Numbered from the stretch's first letter, positions 17,821-27,439 are shown. The stretch is DNA of 64,000 nt from Methanoregula sp. (GCA_041645435.1 JBAZQB010000001.1:248001-312000); one strand, 5' to 3'. Notes: generated by a model from the letters alone, not told the origin. Numbers and translations are program-made.

Positions 17821-18315
17821 ATGAACATCCTTGTGCTCCAGAAAGAAGGCATTGATCTTCACCACACTCTTTTTGCATCGGAGACCAGCCGTATGGTGCT
17901 CCGTTTTTACCACCCGAAGAGAAAACCCTGCGGAGTTCTGATAACGACAACTTCTTTGGGAAGCGCCATGTCCCTTGTGGCAGAACTGCGCTGGTATATC
18001 CGGCGCTATGCAAAGGAATCGCTCTTTGAAGTGACAAAGGGGGTATACTGCACCCAGCAGATGGCCCAGGACATCTATTACGAACGGGTGACTGTGCTTG
18101 GCACGACGTGGCCGTATCGCCGGCTCTACGGGTTCCGCGAAGGAAAACTGATCAGCACCGTGATCATGTCACCGGGCTCCACCGTTGACGAGTACCACCA
18201 GGAATATGCCGGTGTCGATAAAGCGATCGAGATCTGGTGCACGGAAGACGAAGTGGAAGATATCGGAGAACCCATCCCGCTCGAGGATGCGGGCGGGGCT
18301 GGCAGCGAAGAATAA
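17821..18315 (+). CDS. Conserved hypothetical protein
   Basis: I do not recognise this 164-residue protein. ATG 17821 is preferred because AGGAG lies 5 nt upstream; the frame is open further upstream to 17776 without a good ribosome binding site. It appears soluble, with mixed alpha/beta content and Tyr/Arg-rich segments (ELRWYIRRYAKESLF, TWPYRRLYGFREGK), and an acidic tail rich in Glu and Gly. It follows pan1 in the same direction with a gap of about 120 nt. No function can be proposed. Confidence 0.7.
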   Translation: MNILVLQKEGIDLHHTLFASETSRMVLRFYHPKRKPCGVLITTTSLGSAMSLVAELRWYIRRYAKESLFEVTKGVYCTQQMAQDIYYERVTVLGTTWPYRRLYGFREGKLISTVIMSPGSTVDEYHQEYAGVDKAIEIWCTEDEVEDIGEPIPLEDAGGAGSEE

Positions 18316-18417
18316 CCGTATCGGCGGTTGCGGGATCCTGTTACACCCCGTCACGCTTTTTTATATCCCTGGTCAATACGCCGGTTCATTATTGCCCGTC
18401 CTGATTACCAACCGGCA

Positions 18418-19818
18418 TTAAAGACAAAGTACCCGCCGGGGTGTGGTCCGGTCAAGGGGTTTTTTATAAAAGTGCTCAAGGAACTGATCAACCTCAGCCC
18501 GGAGATCGTCTTCCCCGATGACCGCATCCAGCACGCCGGACTCAACATACCTGAGCACATTGCAGTTCTCTTTGATCTGGTCTGCCATCGTTAACTGTGC
18601 CTCCTCGGAATACCGGCTCTCTTTTGCAAGGAGCTGGATCGCTTTGGGGCCATAGATGGTAATAGAAGCATCCGGGAAAGCAACGAACCGTTCGGGATCG
18701 AATCCGGCCCCCCCCATTGCATAGAGACCGGCTGTATACGCTTTGCGCACAACAACGCAGATATGAGGAACAGAAAGATTGGCTATTGTCGTAAAGACGA
18801 GGGCACCGTTATGGATGATACCTGACTGTTCGGCAGTTTTTCCCACCATGAAACCCGGAATGTCGGCCAGGAATACCAGCGGGATGTTGAATGCATCACA
18901 GAGGGATGCAAAGGCAGCAATTTTCCGGCAGCTCTCAGAAAAGAGGATCCCTCCTTTCTGTTCCGGGTTATTTGCTATGATGCCGACACCTTTTCCACCT
19001 ACCCGTGCAAAGGCCGTGATAACCTCCCGTGCGTATCGCGCCCGGTGTTCAAGAAAGGACCCTTCATCGATGAAAAAATGTACCACTTCATGCATATCGA
19101 AGGGAAGATCCGTATCTGCCGGGATGATACTGCTGAGCGGGGGGTAATCCGGCTCCGGTAGTTGAGACCGGACTTCCGGAGGTTTTCCGGTAAAATGCGA
19201 GGGAAAGAATGCAATGTATTTCCGAACCCAGTCAATAGCTTCCTTTTCAGAAAAGACGAGTTTATCTGACGTTCCCGAGATCTCGGTATGCATCCGGGCA
19301 CCCCCGTAATCCTCATAGGTGCTCGTGTCTCCCGTCATCAGCCGTACCATGTCGGGACGTGCAAGCGACATACCTGCCCGGTCCATCATAACAACGGTAT
19401 CACATTCTGCTACCGGATAGGTCAGGGTTGTTGCAATGGGATTAAAGACAACGGCAATTCTCGGGACAACCCCTGATAAATGCGCAAACCGGGCAAAGAT
19501 CCTGCCGGCTCCCCGCGAATCAATGAACGTCTGCATGATTGTCAGCGGGATTGCTGTCGTCTCCATTGCCACACGGCCGGGACGATCTGCAAGGTGAATG
19601 ATCGGGAGGTGCTGTGCTTCTGCCAGGTCGAGCAATGCATGTTCCTGCTGGAGAACCGCAAAGGCATCGACCTGGCCGCACGGTTCCGGGTTGATGGCGA
19701 TGATACAGACACGGCGGCCCCCTATCGTGCCCGTGCCCCCGACAAGTTCTCCTTCCCCGTCAGTGAACCGCGGGACAAAACTGCCGGGATCCAAAAGAAG
19801 AGCAAGGCGACGGGTCAT
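18418..19818 (-). CDS. Acyl-CoA carboxylase carboxyltransferase subunit (MmdA/PccB-like)
   Basis: Proteins of this family transfer carboxyl groups between biotin and acyl-CoA substrates such as propionyl- or methylmalonyl-CoA. The two crotonase-like halves are visible: GTGTIGGRRVCIIAINPEPCGQ as the N-terminal oxyanion region, and ADIPGFMVGKTAEQSGIIHNGA with KAYTAGLYAMGGAGFDP in the C-terminal half. The 466 residues are slightly short of the usual ~515; the first ~45 residues of the typical N-terminus seem absent. No biotin carrier or biotin carboxylase gene is nearby, so the partner is unknown. Confidence 0.85.
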   Translation of the reverse strand: MTRRLALLLDPGSFVPRFTDGEGELVGGTGTIGGRRVCIIAINPEPCGQVDAFAVLQQEHALLDLAEAQHLPIIHLADRPGRVAMETTAIPLTIMQTFIDSRGAGRIFARFAHLSGVVPRIAVVFNPIATTLTYPVAECDTVVMMDRAGMSLARPDMVRLMTGDTSTYEDYGGARMHTEISGTSDKLVFSEKEAIDWVRKYIAFFPSHFTGKPPEVRSQLPEPDYPPLSSIIPADTDLPFDMHEVVHFFIDEGSFLEHRARYAREVITAFARVGGKGVGIIANNPEQKGGILFSESCRKIAAFASLCDAFNIPLVFLADIPGFMVGKTAEQSGIIHNGALVFTTIANLSVPHICVVVRKAYTAGLYAMGGAGFDPERFVAFPDASITIYGPKAIQLLAKESRYSEEAQLTMADQIKENCNVLRYVESGVLDAVIGEDDLRAEVDQFLEHFYKKPLDRTTPRRVLCL

Positions 19819-19975
19819 CAGCGGGTTTATAAAAAATCATCTCCTCATCGGGTTTTAATCAGTGACGTTATTTTTTTTATGTTCTCACAATATCAAGTGA
19901 GTAATCGGGCATGAATATTCGCAATTATTTCTTATTGGTTAATTATTAATGCCTCCGGAGGTGCTGCATGTTCCG

Positions 19976-21364
19976 TTACTTCACCTTGACGACCATAAGG
20001 GTGATATCATCGTATTGCGGCTGGTTCTGGCTGAAATCATTTACACTATTGATTATTGCGTCCACGATTTCCTGCGCAGTCAGGGAGCGTGATGTCAGGA
20101 TGGTGTTCATGAGCCGGGGGATCTCAAACATCTCCTCTTTGTCATTGACCGCTTCGGTTACCCCGTCCGTATAGAGAACAAGCAGGTCACCACTCGCAAG
20201 CGGTCTTTCCTGCTGTTCGTAGGGAGCATCATCCATTGCACCGATGGCAATACCGGTGGCTTCAAGCTCTTCAGCTACGTCAGAACCTGCCCGTATGAGT
20301 AGGGGCGGGTTATGGCCGGCATTGACATAGGTAATATTGTGATTTACGTTATCCAGGACACAGTAAAAGACCGTGACAAACATGCCGGTTTTTGAGTCCC
20401 GGCTGATGATGGGATTGGCAAACGCGATCGCTTCTGAGGACTTCGAGAACCAGGTTGCGCTGACCCGGATCACGATCCGGGAGAGGGCCATGAAGAGGGC
20501 AGCAGGTACCCCTTTGCCGGAAACATCGGCGATCATCACCCCAATGCGTTGCCGGTTAAATGGAATGACCTCAAACGGCATCACGTCATAAAAGTCTCCG
20601 CCTACCTCTTTTGCCGGAATGCTGGTACCTGCGATTTCGAACCCGTCAATCTGGAGGATTGTATCAGGGAGGAAACTTTTCTGGATCTCTGCGGCGATCT
20701 GGAGTTCTGCATCCTTCCGGGCCATCTCGCGTTCAAGAGATTCCTTCTCCCTCTGTGTTTTTCTTTCATTGAGCAGGTTATGGACGATATACGAAAAAAC
20801 GCCGACAGCAATGGACGTAAGGATGATCATCGGGAGAGCCACATTGACAATGACCGTCCATACCGATGATGAAGAACCGCTCAATGCCCGTATGATGAGG
20901 GTTACTGCCGAGACAAACGATTCTATGACGATAGTGAGAATAATTGCATTCTTTGTCGAGAGCAGTTCGCGTTTATTGTAGAGGTATACAATGCCGGAGA
21001 AGAGGCCGGCAATAACCGGCCCGATTGCTGCTCCCATGACATTGGAGCCACCCATCGAAAGCCGGTAAGCCCCGCCTATCAGCCCGGCACCGAGCCCGAC
21101 ATACGGGCCACAGGTAATACCGGCGAGGATAGGGCCGAGATCGCGGATATTGACCGTTGCCCCGGAGTAGGTAACGCCGCTGGAAAGACCATATATCGAG
21201 AGGGCCCCAAAGACAACGACAAGGATAATCTGGGTAGAGATTACCGGATGATGCTCGAGCACTTCGACAAAAAAGCGGCTGCGGGTGAAAAGATAGGCAA
21301 AAACAATGACCACGCAGATCATCTCAAAAAGCATCAGAAATGTCTGCAGGAGGCTTAAGTCCAT
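19976..21364 (-). CDS. Membrane-bound PP2C/SpoIIE phosphatase with LytS-like 5TM sensor domain
   Basis: The N-terminal ~210 residues hold six or so hydrophobic segments, including the 5TMR-LYT-like stretch (VNIRDLGPILAGITCGPYVG and AYRLSMGG). A short coiled coil (about 205-230, ERKTQREKESLEREM) joins a SpoIIE-type phosphatase: GGDFYDVM, IADVSGKGVPAALFM, NAGHNPPLL and LYTDGVTEA, with the metal-binding Asp residues intact, and DDITLMVVK at the end. Such proteins dephosphorylate anti-sigma-factor antagonists in bacteria; the archaeal target is unknown. No anti-anti-sigma-like gene is visible nearby. Confidence 0.9.
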   Translation of the reverse strand: MDLSLLQTFLMLFEMICVVIVFAYLFTRSRFFVEVLEHHPVISTQIILVVVFGALSIYGLSSGVTYSGATVNIRDLGPILAGITCGPYVGLGAGLIGGAYRLSMGGSNVMGAAIGPVIAGLFSGIVYLYNKRELLSTKNAIILTIVIESFVSAVTLIIRALSGSSSSVWTVIVNVALPMIILTSIAVGVFSYIVHNLLNERKTQREKESLEREMARKDAELQIAAEIQKSFLPDTILQIDGFEIAGTSIPAKEVGGDFYDVMPFEVIPFNRQRIGVMIADVSGKGVPAALFMALSRIVIRVSATWFSKSSEAIAFANPIISRDSKTGMFVTVFYCVLDNVNHNITYVNAGHNPPLLIRAGSDVAEELEATGIAIGAMDDAPYEQQERPLASGDLLVLYTDGVTEAVNDKEEMFEIPRLMNTILTSRSLTAQEIVDAIINSVNDFSQNQPQYDDITLMVVKVK

Positions 21365-21525
21365 GTAGACGAATGTAGGGGTGATTAGAATAAAGATATT
21401 GAGTTTTTTCCTGTATTTTCCTGTTGAATGATTCTAAACGGGTGAGAGTATTATGAGATTACATACCGGTGAAGGATTCACCAATTCAAGGTTTAAAAAC
21501 AGAAAAAAAGAAGAATTATTTGCCG

Positions 21526-22836
21526 TTAAGCAAACATCTCGCCTTCGACATCGACCGGGCCGCGGGTGAAGTCAAGAGTGACTTTTGCGACTGCTGCACG
21601 GAAATCTTCCTGCGTGATGGACGAACGTTCCTTCCTTATGGCAAACATACCGGCCTCCATGCAGATCGCGTACAGGTCAGCACCGTTCCTTCCTTCGGTG
21701 ATCTGGGCAACTTCCTTGAGATTGACATCATCGGCTACCGCAAGGGAGCGGCTGTGCACCTTTAAGATCGAGAGTCTGCCGTCAATGTCGGGCAACGGGA
21801 TCTCGATGATCCGGTCAAACCTGCCGGGCCGGAGCAGTGCCTTATCGAGAATATCGATACGGTTCGTTGCACCGATGATCTTCACATCGCCCCGGTTCTC
21901 GAATCCGTCCATGCCGGCCAGCAGCTGCATGAGCGTCCGCTGCACTTCGCGATCGCCGGAAGTATTTGCTTCTGTGCGGGACGCACCCACCGCATCGATC
22001 TCATCGATGAAGATGATGGTCGGGGCTTTCTTCTTGGCAAGGTCGAAGAGCTCACGTACCAGCCGGGCACCTTCCCCGATATATTTCTGGACCAGCTCCG
22101 AACCTACCACCCGCATGAAATGGGCGTTGGTCTCATGGGCGACAGCTTTTGCCAGCAGGGTCTTTCCCGTGCCCGGGGGGCCATGGAGTAAGACCCCCTT
22201 GGGTGGTTCAATCCCAATCTGACGGAATAATTCCGGGCGTTTGAGCGGGAGTTCCACGGCTTCCCGGATCTCGTTGATCTGGTCCTGCAACCCGCCGATA
22301 TCAGCATACGTCTCTGCGGGGGAATCCACCAGTTCCATGCCATAGACCTGTGCATCGAAACTGTTGGGCAGAAGTTCGACAATGGCAAGCGACTGCTGGT
22401 TGAGCGTGCACCGCACACCGGGCTTAAGATCCTCGGCACTTATCGAAGGAGAACTCCGCACCATGAAGCGGGGGCCTGCACTGCTCCGCACGATCACCCG
22501 CGTGGAATCGACCACATCGGTAACCGTCCCGATGATAAGCGGGGGGCTCCGGAGCTGTTCGCTCTCGCTTTTGAGCTTCCGCACCTCGCGTTCGTACCGG
22601 ATCTTCTGGGTCTCGATATACCGCTTGTCAGCCTCAGTCTGGCGCAGCTGCTCGCGGAGTTCAAGGTTCCGTGATTCAAGGTTACCTACCCGCTCCATCA
22701 TCTGGACTTCAAGCTCGTGCTTGTCGTTCTCTATCTGGCCCAATTGTTCCCGGAGCTGTTCGGTGAGCGTACGGTACAGTCGGTACAGCTCTTCCGGCGT
22801 CTGGGGGTCCGTGGGTTGATGGAGGATGTCGCCCAT
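21526..22836 (-). CDS. Proteasome-activating nucleotidase PAN, paralogue 2
   Basis: This second PAN (436 residues from ATG 22836; another ATG at 22848) has a longer N-terminal coiled coil (about residues 10-95) than paralogue 1, an OB domain (about 97-160), Walker A GPPGTGKT, Walker B IIFIDEID and RPGRFDR. The C-terminus reads Met-Phe-Ala instead of hydrophobic-Tyr-x, so the gate-opening residue is Phe. TATA-like sequences lie just upstream in the region shared with MBF1. It may recruit different substrates or another protease, which is inference. Confidence 0.93.
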   Translation of the reverse strand: MGDILHQPTDPQTPEELYRLYRTLTEQLREQLGQIENDKHELEVQMMERVGNLESRNLELREQLRQTEADKRYIETQKIRYEREVRKLKSESEQLRSPPLIIGTVTDVVDSTRVIVRSSAGPRFMVRSSPSISAEDLKPGVRCTLNQQSLAIVELLPNSFDAQVYGMELVDSPAETYADIGGLQDQINEIREAVELPLKRPELFRQIGIEPPKGVLLHGPPGTGKTLLAKAVAHETNAHFMRVVGSELVQKYIGEGARLVRELFDLAKKKAPTIIFIDEIDAVGASRTEANTSGDREVQRTLMQLLAGMDGFENRGDVKIIGATNRIDILDKALLRPGRFDRIIEIPLPDIDGRLSILKVHSRSLAVADDVNLKEVAQITEGRNGADLYAICMEAGMFAIRKERSSITQEDFRAAVAKVTLDFTRGPVDVEGEMFA

Positions 22837-22849
22837 CTCGTATCTCAAT

Positions 22850-22881
22850 TAGGTATATAGGGAAATTGGGTATAAAGTGTT
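22850..22881. promoter_or_regulatory. Divergent promoter region between pan paralogue 2 and mbf1
   Basis: Two TATA-like elements are visible on opposite strands: CTATATACC near 22851-22860 for the PAN gene (read on the minus strand) and GGGTATAAAGTG at 22869-22880 for mbf1. Each sits about 20-25 nt from a start codon, which suggests leaderless or near-leaderless transcripts in both directions. Spacing-based inference. Confidence 0.4.
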
Positions 22882-22890
22882 TGTGAGATT

Positions 22891-23406
22891 ATGCAGTGCG
22901 AAATGTGCGGAGAAACGGTACGCGGCGCCCCAAAGTTAGTCCGTGTCGAGGGAGCCGAACTTCTGGTATGCTCCAAGTGCGAGAAGTTCGGCACCGAGGT
23001 GCAGCAGGTCCGGCGGACGGGTATTCCCAGTCCAGCCCGAGCCCCGGCAAAGCCCGGCTCGCCAGCGGGCGGTGCCCCCGCCCCAACCTGGCACAAGCGG
23101 GATATGTTTGATTTCATGGAAGGCGAAGTGGTCGAGGACTATGCAGTCCGGATCCGGACTGCACGGATGGAAAAAGGCCTCTCCCAGAAAGATCTTGCCA
23201 TGCAGATGAAAGAGAAGGAACACCTGATCCGGAAGATCGAGAATGCCGAGCTGATCCCGGAAGATGATGTGCGGAAAAAACTCGAGAAGGTTTTGAGCAT
23301 ACGTCTGATCGATACCCCGGCAGATTCGGAAACTGAGAAAAAAGTACCGGGTAAACTCACCCCTACCCTTGGCGATGTTACCATTATCCGGAAAGTAAAA
23401 AAGTAA
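22891..23406 (+). CDS. Archaeal multiprotein bridging factor 1 (zinc ribbon plus Cro-type HTH)
   Basis: The N-terminus has a zinc ribbon: CEMCGE at the start and CSKCEKFG about 25 residues later. A Pro/Ala-rich linker (residues about 45-70) leads to a cro/C1-type HTH (YAVRIRTARMEKGLSQKDLA and LIRKIENAELIPEDD). aMBF1 binds small ribosomal subunits in archaea and takes part in translation; in eukaryotes MBF1 is a transcription coactivator. Its 171-residue length is normal. It is divergent from pan paralogue 2. Confidence 0.92.
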   Translation: MQCEMCGETVRGAPKLVRVEGAELLVCSKCEKFGTEVQQVRRTGIPSPARAPAKPGSPAGGAPAPTWHKRDMFDFMEGEVVEDYAVRIRTARMEKGLSQKDLAMQMKEKEHLIRKIENAELIPEDDVRKKLEKVLSIRLIDTPADSETEKKVPGKLTPTLGDVTIIRKVKK

Positions 23407-23431
23407 CAATACCTGTTTTTCCTATCCCTTT

Positions 23432-24097
23432 TTAGGCCAGATCGATGACCGCATTGTGCAGGGTATCCAGGGTATCCCGCATTGCCCGTCCTGCATCCCG
23501 CAGGTGATGATAGATCTCCCGTGTCCGCAGGGCATTCATCGCATCATCTGTCCTGAACAACTCAGCCATGCTGGCGATATACAACTCTTCCATCTGGTTG
23601 TACGTATCCCGGGCATGGCGGATCTCTTCTTCAACCGCGTCCTTATCGGCATTCAACTGTTTGATGCCCCGGGATATGCACCTCGTACCGTCCAGAAGGT
23701 GTTTTGCCATCACACGAATGGGTGTATCCGGCATTACACCAAATGCGTACATCTCTTTTGCCGTCTCTTTTGCATAGTTGAGGATGTAATCCATCTCGCG
23801 GGAGATGCTGTAAATATCCTGGCGATCGAAGGGCGTGGAAAAGGAGCGGATAAGCTTGTCCTCCATCTCATGGCGCATGTGGTCCACCTCATTTTCAAAC
23901 CGTTCGAGTTCATGAGGATTGTTAAGAGGTACGGTTTCGAGCCACACCACAAATGCCTGTACACCCTCAGCAGTCCGGTCGGACTGGTGGGCGAGCATGA
24001 ATTCAAAATCATACTCGCGGGGAAAAATGGCTGACAGGATACCCTGTCTGCGTTCCGGTTGCGGTTTTTTTCCAGGATTCTGTTCATGGTTAACCAT
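23432..24097 (-). CDS. PhoU-like phosphate transport regulator (DUF47 family)
   Basis: The 221-residue helical protein has the PhoU-like repeat pattern, with conserved-type segments RFENEVDHMRHEMEDKLIR and FDRQDIYSISREMDYILNYA that contain the acidic metal-binding residues. It lies 6 nt downstream of the PiT phosphate transporter gene, the usual pairing for DUF47 proteins, and probably modulates that transporter. Confidence 0.9.
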   Translation of the reverse strand: MVNHEQNPGKKPQPERRQGILSAIFPREYDFEFMLAHQSDRTAEGVQAFVVWLETVPLNNPHELERFENEVDHMRHEMEDKLIRSFSTPFDRQDIYSISREMDYILNYAKETAKEMYAFGVMPDTPIRVMAKHLLDGTRCISRGIKQLNADKDAVEEEIRHARDTYNQMEELYIASMAELFRTDDAMNALRTREIYHHLRDAGRAMRDTLDTLHNAVIDLA

Positions 24098-24103
24098 AGG
24101 AAA

Positions 24104-25132
24104 TCACACTCCCGCAAAAGGGGAAATTATCCGGTACAAGACGGCAGATATCAGCATAGTGACCGGGATGGTAATTATCATAGCGATCAGGATATGCGTC
24201 CCGACCGACCACTTCACTTTCCGGGGATTTTCAGCCGCACCGACACCGATGACGGACATGGTAATGACCTGCGTGGATGAGACAGGGGCGCCAGCAAGCG
24301 TGGAAAGCGCAAGGGAAGCTGACGAGAAGAACTGCGAATCAAAGGAATGGATGGGTTCTATCCTGAAGATCCTGCGTCCCAGCGTGTTCATGATACGCCA
24401 CCCCCCGCTGATGGTGCCGAGCCCGAGCAGGAGGGCACAGGCAATCCGGGCCCATAACGGCACGTCAGCAGCAGCGGACAGTCCGGCCGCGAACAGCGCA
24501 AGAGCAATGATACCCAGTTGTTTCTGGGAATCGTTCGCCCCGTTCGAAAACGCCATGACGGCAGCAGCGCACCAGTTAAGGTGAACAATCGATTTGTTTG
24601 CCTTCCGTTGTGCATTGCGCAACAGCAGGGCCGTGGTTTTGTGCATCAGGTAACTCCCGGCAAACCCGATCAGGATCGAGATGCCGAAAAATAAGAGGAT
24701 CTTCACCAGACCTGTACATGCATAGGGAGGGGTGACCAGTTCATGAAATCCCCAGAAAACGCCTCCGATACCAGCCGCAGCGATACCGCCCCCAACAAGC
24801 CCCCCGATAAGGGAATGCGTGGAAGATGCGGGAAGACCGAATTTCCATGAGATGATATTCCATAATGTTGCTGTCAGGAGGGCAACCAGGAGGACGAGCA
24901 TCAACTGGTCGGATGATGGCAGGATCAGCAGGCCGGTTATCGTGAAGGCCACTGCACTCCCCCCAAGGATTGCTCCCAGAAATGAGACTCCGGCAATAAA
25001 GATGATCCCTGTTTTCGGGGTTGCTGAACGCGATGCGATGAATGTCGCGGCAATGGAACTGGCATCCTGGAACCCGTTGGTAAACGTGAACGCCAGTGCG
25101 AGTATGACCGTGATTATGGCGATCTCAAACAT
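24104..25132 (-). CDS. PiT-family inorganic phosphate transporter
   Basis: This membrane protein of 342 residues moves phosphate using an ion gradient. It has the two signature regions of the PiT family: NGFQDASS near residue 18 and SNGANDSQK in the second half, with about ten transmembrane segments. ATG 25132 (MFEIAIITV) is preferred; the frame extends upstream to 25252 but the extra 40 residues are unlike a transporter N-terminus. Co-transcribed with the PhoU-like gene. Confidence 0.92.
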   Translation of the reverse strand: MFEIAIITVILALAFTFTNGFQDASSIAATFIASRSATPKTGIIFIAGVSFLGAILGGSAVAFTITGLLILPSSDQLMLVLLVALLTATLWNIISWKFGLPASSTHSLIGGLVGGGIAAAGIGGVFWGFHELVTPPYACTGLVKILLFFGISILIGFAGSYLMHKTTALLLRNAQRKANKSIVHLNWCAAAVMAFSNGANDSQKQLGIIALALFAAGLSAAADVPLWARIACALLLGLGTISGGWRIMNTLGRRIFRIEPIHSFDSQFFSSASLALSTLAGAPVSSTQVITMSVIGVGAAENPRKVKWSVGTHILIAMIITIPVTMLISAVLYRIISPFAGV

Positions 25133-25403
25133 AAAAATACCGGGCACCAAGTCTGCGGCAGGAAAATTTCCCGGCAACAGGCACAGCGCTGTATCGTATT
25201 TCTGTTCATAAAAACATGATGCCGGTTTCTGCAGGTTCTGATGATCCATCATGCAGGGAACAGGATGCTGTCGGTTATTAACGAGCAGAATGAGAAAACC
25301 CCGCTTGTGGATAATATTGGGGATATGTTATCTCCCACCATGGGATGTCTCTGATTGCAGGTATCCCAAAATATAAGAAGTGAAAATGCGAGAGGAATCG
25401 TAT

Positions 25404-25781
25404 ATGCAGGGATCGGAAACCCTTCTTATTGTGGATAATACCGATAGCGGGGTGTTGCCATCACTCAAGGACTTTTCTACCGGTAAGGTAGGGGCTTCCA
25501 GAGCGGGGACCTTCACTATCAGTTCAATCACCCACAGCCCGGTGGGGATGAAGAAGGAGTGGAAACGATTTTTAAAAGATCTGGAGATCCCGTCACGCAC
25601 ACTGGAAAGGGGTGAGTTCATCGCGGAGTTTGGATCCGGGCACTCCCAGATGACCTATCCGGTTGTGCTTATCCAGAAAGGAACGGAACTGTCAGTTCTT
25701 ATCAGTACCGAAGAACTCTGCCGGTGCAGGGATCTCAGTGATCTGATTACCCTTATGAGACAACGGTTTTTATTCGAATAG
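25404..25781 (+). CDS. Hypothetical protein
   Basis: I do not recognise this 125-residue protein. ATG 25404 is chosen because GAGAGGAAT lies about 8 nt upstream; in-frame GTG 25380 and ATG 25386 are alternatives. It appears soluble with several beta strands (TLLIVDN, TFTISSITHS, YPVVLIQKG, LSVLIST) and two Cys near the end. It is not co-directional with its neighbours. No function proposed. Confidence 0.6.
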   Translation: MQGSETLLIVDNTDSGVLPSLKDFSTGKVGASRAGTFTISSITHSPVGMKKEWKRFLKDLEIPSRTLERGEFIAEFGSGHSQMTYPVVLIQKGTELSVLISTEELCRCRDLSDLITLMRQRFLFE

Positions 25782-25912
25782 TCATCTCACGCGACAAGGA
25801 ACCGTGAAGACAAGCGCATCAAGTATCCGTTCTATCGCTTCTCTGATGTTGGTAAGCAATTCCCCGGAACCGATATGCCGTAACCTGAAAAAAAGAAAAT
25901 TCCCGGGAGGGG

Positions 25913-26284
25913 TTATCGTATGATGGTTCCAGCGACCCGGTAACCCTGCGTGCATTCACCGTCGAGAACCGTCTCGAACATGTTCGACTGCCCACCCTGC
26001 ATGGTGCCTATGAATACGGATCGCGAATCGCGTATGGTCCCGGTCTGGGTATTGATAAGGTTGAAGTTCACCGCCACGTTATCCATCGTTGTGTTGCCCG
26101 CATTGTAGGCATACCCGGAGACTTTACCGTAGCATCCGAGGCCGACAGACCAGCTGTCCTGATATTCATAGTGGGCCCGGATCGTGTCCCGTGCGATCTC
26201 CTGGCCGGCAGTTGTGGTTGTAGTGCATCCCGCAAGAAATACCGCCGCGACGATGAGCGTGAGAACAAGGGCAGTTTTTTTCAT
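25913..26284 (-). CDS. Small lipoprotein, FxLYD-like
   Basis: Signal peptide and lipobox (FLAGC) are followed by a Thr run and a single ~85-residue beta domain (YGKVSGYAYNAGNTTMDNV, VNFNLINTQTGTI, SVFIGTMQGGQS), a pattern seen in FxLYD-type surface domains. 123 residues in all. Two Cys in the mature domain (GLGCYG and GECTQG) could form a disulfide. Function unknown. Confidence 0.75.
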   Translation of the reverse strand: MKKTALVLTLIVAAVFLAGCTTTTTAGQEIARDTIRAHYEYQDSWSVGLGCYGKVSGYAYNAGNTTMDNVAVNFNLINTQTGTIRDSRSVFIGTMQGGQSNMFETVLDGECTQGYRVAGTIIR

Positions 26285-26614
26285 CGTTCAATCTCTTTGT
26301 TATGTTGTTCAGCTATCAGATTATCCCGCCACGCTATTTGTTATTACTGGTCTGTCCGCAGTAGTGGGTATGATCCCGGCTTTTCCAGGATCACCTTCCG
26401 GGAAAGAATAACAAAGGAGGGGGTATCTCTCTTGTGCCCGGACCGTGGGTAGGGACTCACCCCCTCATGCTGATGAGGGGCACCCACCCCCTCAGTTGGA
26501 TGTTGAAAAAGAGACGCGAATGTGGATTATGGGTCAAAGACCGCTTAAGTAATCCTATTAATTATTCATGGAACTGCCCGCAAGGGTAATTGTCCCCATC
26601 CCCCCTGAGGTGAC
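26285..26614. other. Intergenic region with a short C-rich inverted/direct repeat
   Basis: No convincing gene. The sequence ACTCACCCCCTCAT-GCTG-ATGAGGGG and the following CACCCACCCCCTCAG (26455-26505) form a short inverted repeat plus a direct repeat, possibly a terminator-like or regulatory structure. Confidence 0.4.
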
Positions 26615-27112
26615 TTACACCTTTGCACGGTCTGACTTGTCTTTCTCGGCAGCGTAGATCAGGGGAGCCTGCTTGCTGCTCGCAGCAGTGTCTTTCCGGT
26701 TGCGCCCATATCCCCCGGAGGAGTCAATATGTTTCGCTTCCCCGTACCGGGGCTCCATCTTCATCGTGCCATCGGACTGCATGATCCGGACCATCTCGGG
26801 CTCTGCCGGAGCGACCGGGACATCGGGCTGGTGTGTGCCCCGTGAATGGATAACCGTACTGCCCTCAGAGGAGGTTGTGATGAACGGTGATGAGGGTGTA
26901 GACATGACGGGAGATGTGTTGCCCTGCACAATCGATCCCCGCTTAAGCTCCTGACGGTTGTATTCGTCGGCCTCCCGGGACATGGTCATGGCGAGCGCCT
27001 TTAAGTCGAGCAGCTCTGCGATCAGTCCCTTGACCAGCGCTTCCATCTCCGTTAATTTCTGTTCAAGTGACGCTATCCGGTCTTCTGATCCACCTGTTCC
27101 TGAAAGTTCCAT
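26615..27112 (-). CDS. Hypothetical coiled-coil protein with disordered tail
   Basis: From ATG 27112 the protein has 165 residues. Residues about 10-45 form a coiled coil (EDRIASLEQKLTEMEALVKG), and the remainder is Ser/Thr/Pro-rich and probably disordered, with repeated charged short motifs. The frame is open to 27406, but the added sequence is Pro/His-rich and does not look coding. AGGAG-like sequence lies about 17 nt upstream of 27112. No family recognised. Confidence 0.55.
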   Translation of the reverse strand: MELSGTGGSEDRIASLEQKLTEMEALVKGLIAELLDLKALAMTMSREADEYNRQELKRGSIVQGNTSPVMSTPSSPFITTSSEGSTVIHSRGTHQPDVPVAPAEPEMVRIMQSDGTMKMEPRYGEAKHIDSSGGYGRNRKDTAASSKQAPLIYAAEKDKSDRAKV

Positions 27113-27439
27113 AACAGTAATCAGTTTCTCCTGGTGATCGGGTTCATACCCGGGAAATTTGATTCTTGCATCAGACTGCACATACAAAACACTACTGGTT
27201 CCCTGACATGTTATAGTAAGGAGGTGGTTTCGGGAGGGGCCGGAAGCCAACATGACTAATAGGATAGTGTGAGTGGGTGGGAGTATTGAGAATGGGTGGC
27301 CGGGAGAAACAGCCAGAGGAGATGGATGCGGGACTGCCGGTTTCCGGATAACCATCCTTATCATGCCGTTTTCCCAACTCTGATTACACAAACCTGAAAC
27401 CGGCACTCACCCGGGAATACCCGGTCCTACGGTACAGAG
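27113..27439. other. Intergenic region, no clear gene
   Basis: About 330 nt between a minus-strand hypothetical gene and the plus-strand protease fusion. I see no tRNA, repeat copy or conserved coding signal; it presumably holds both promoters. Confidence 0.4.
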
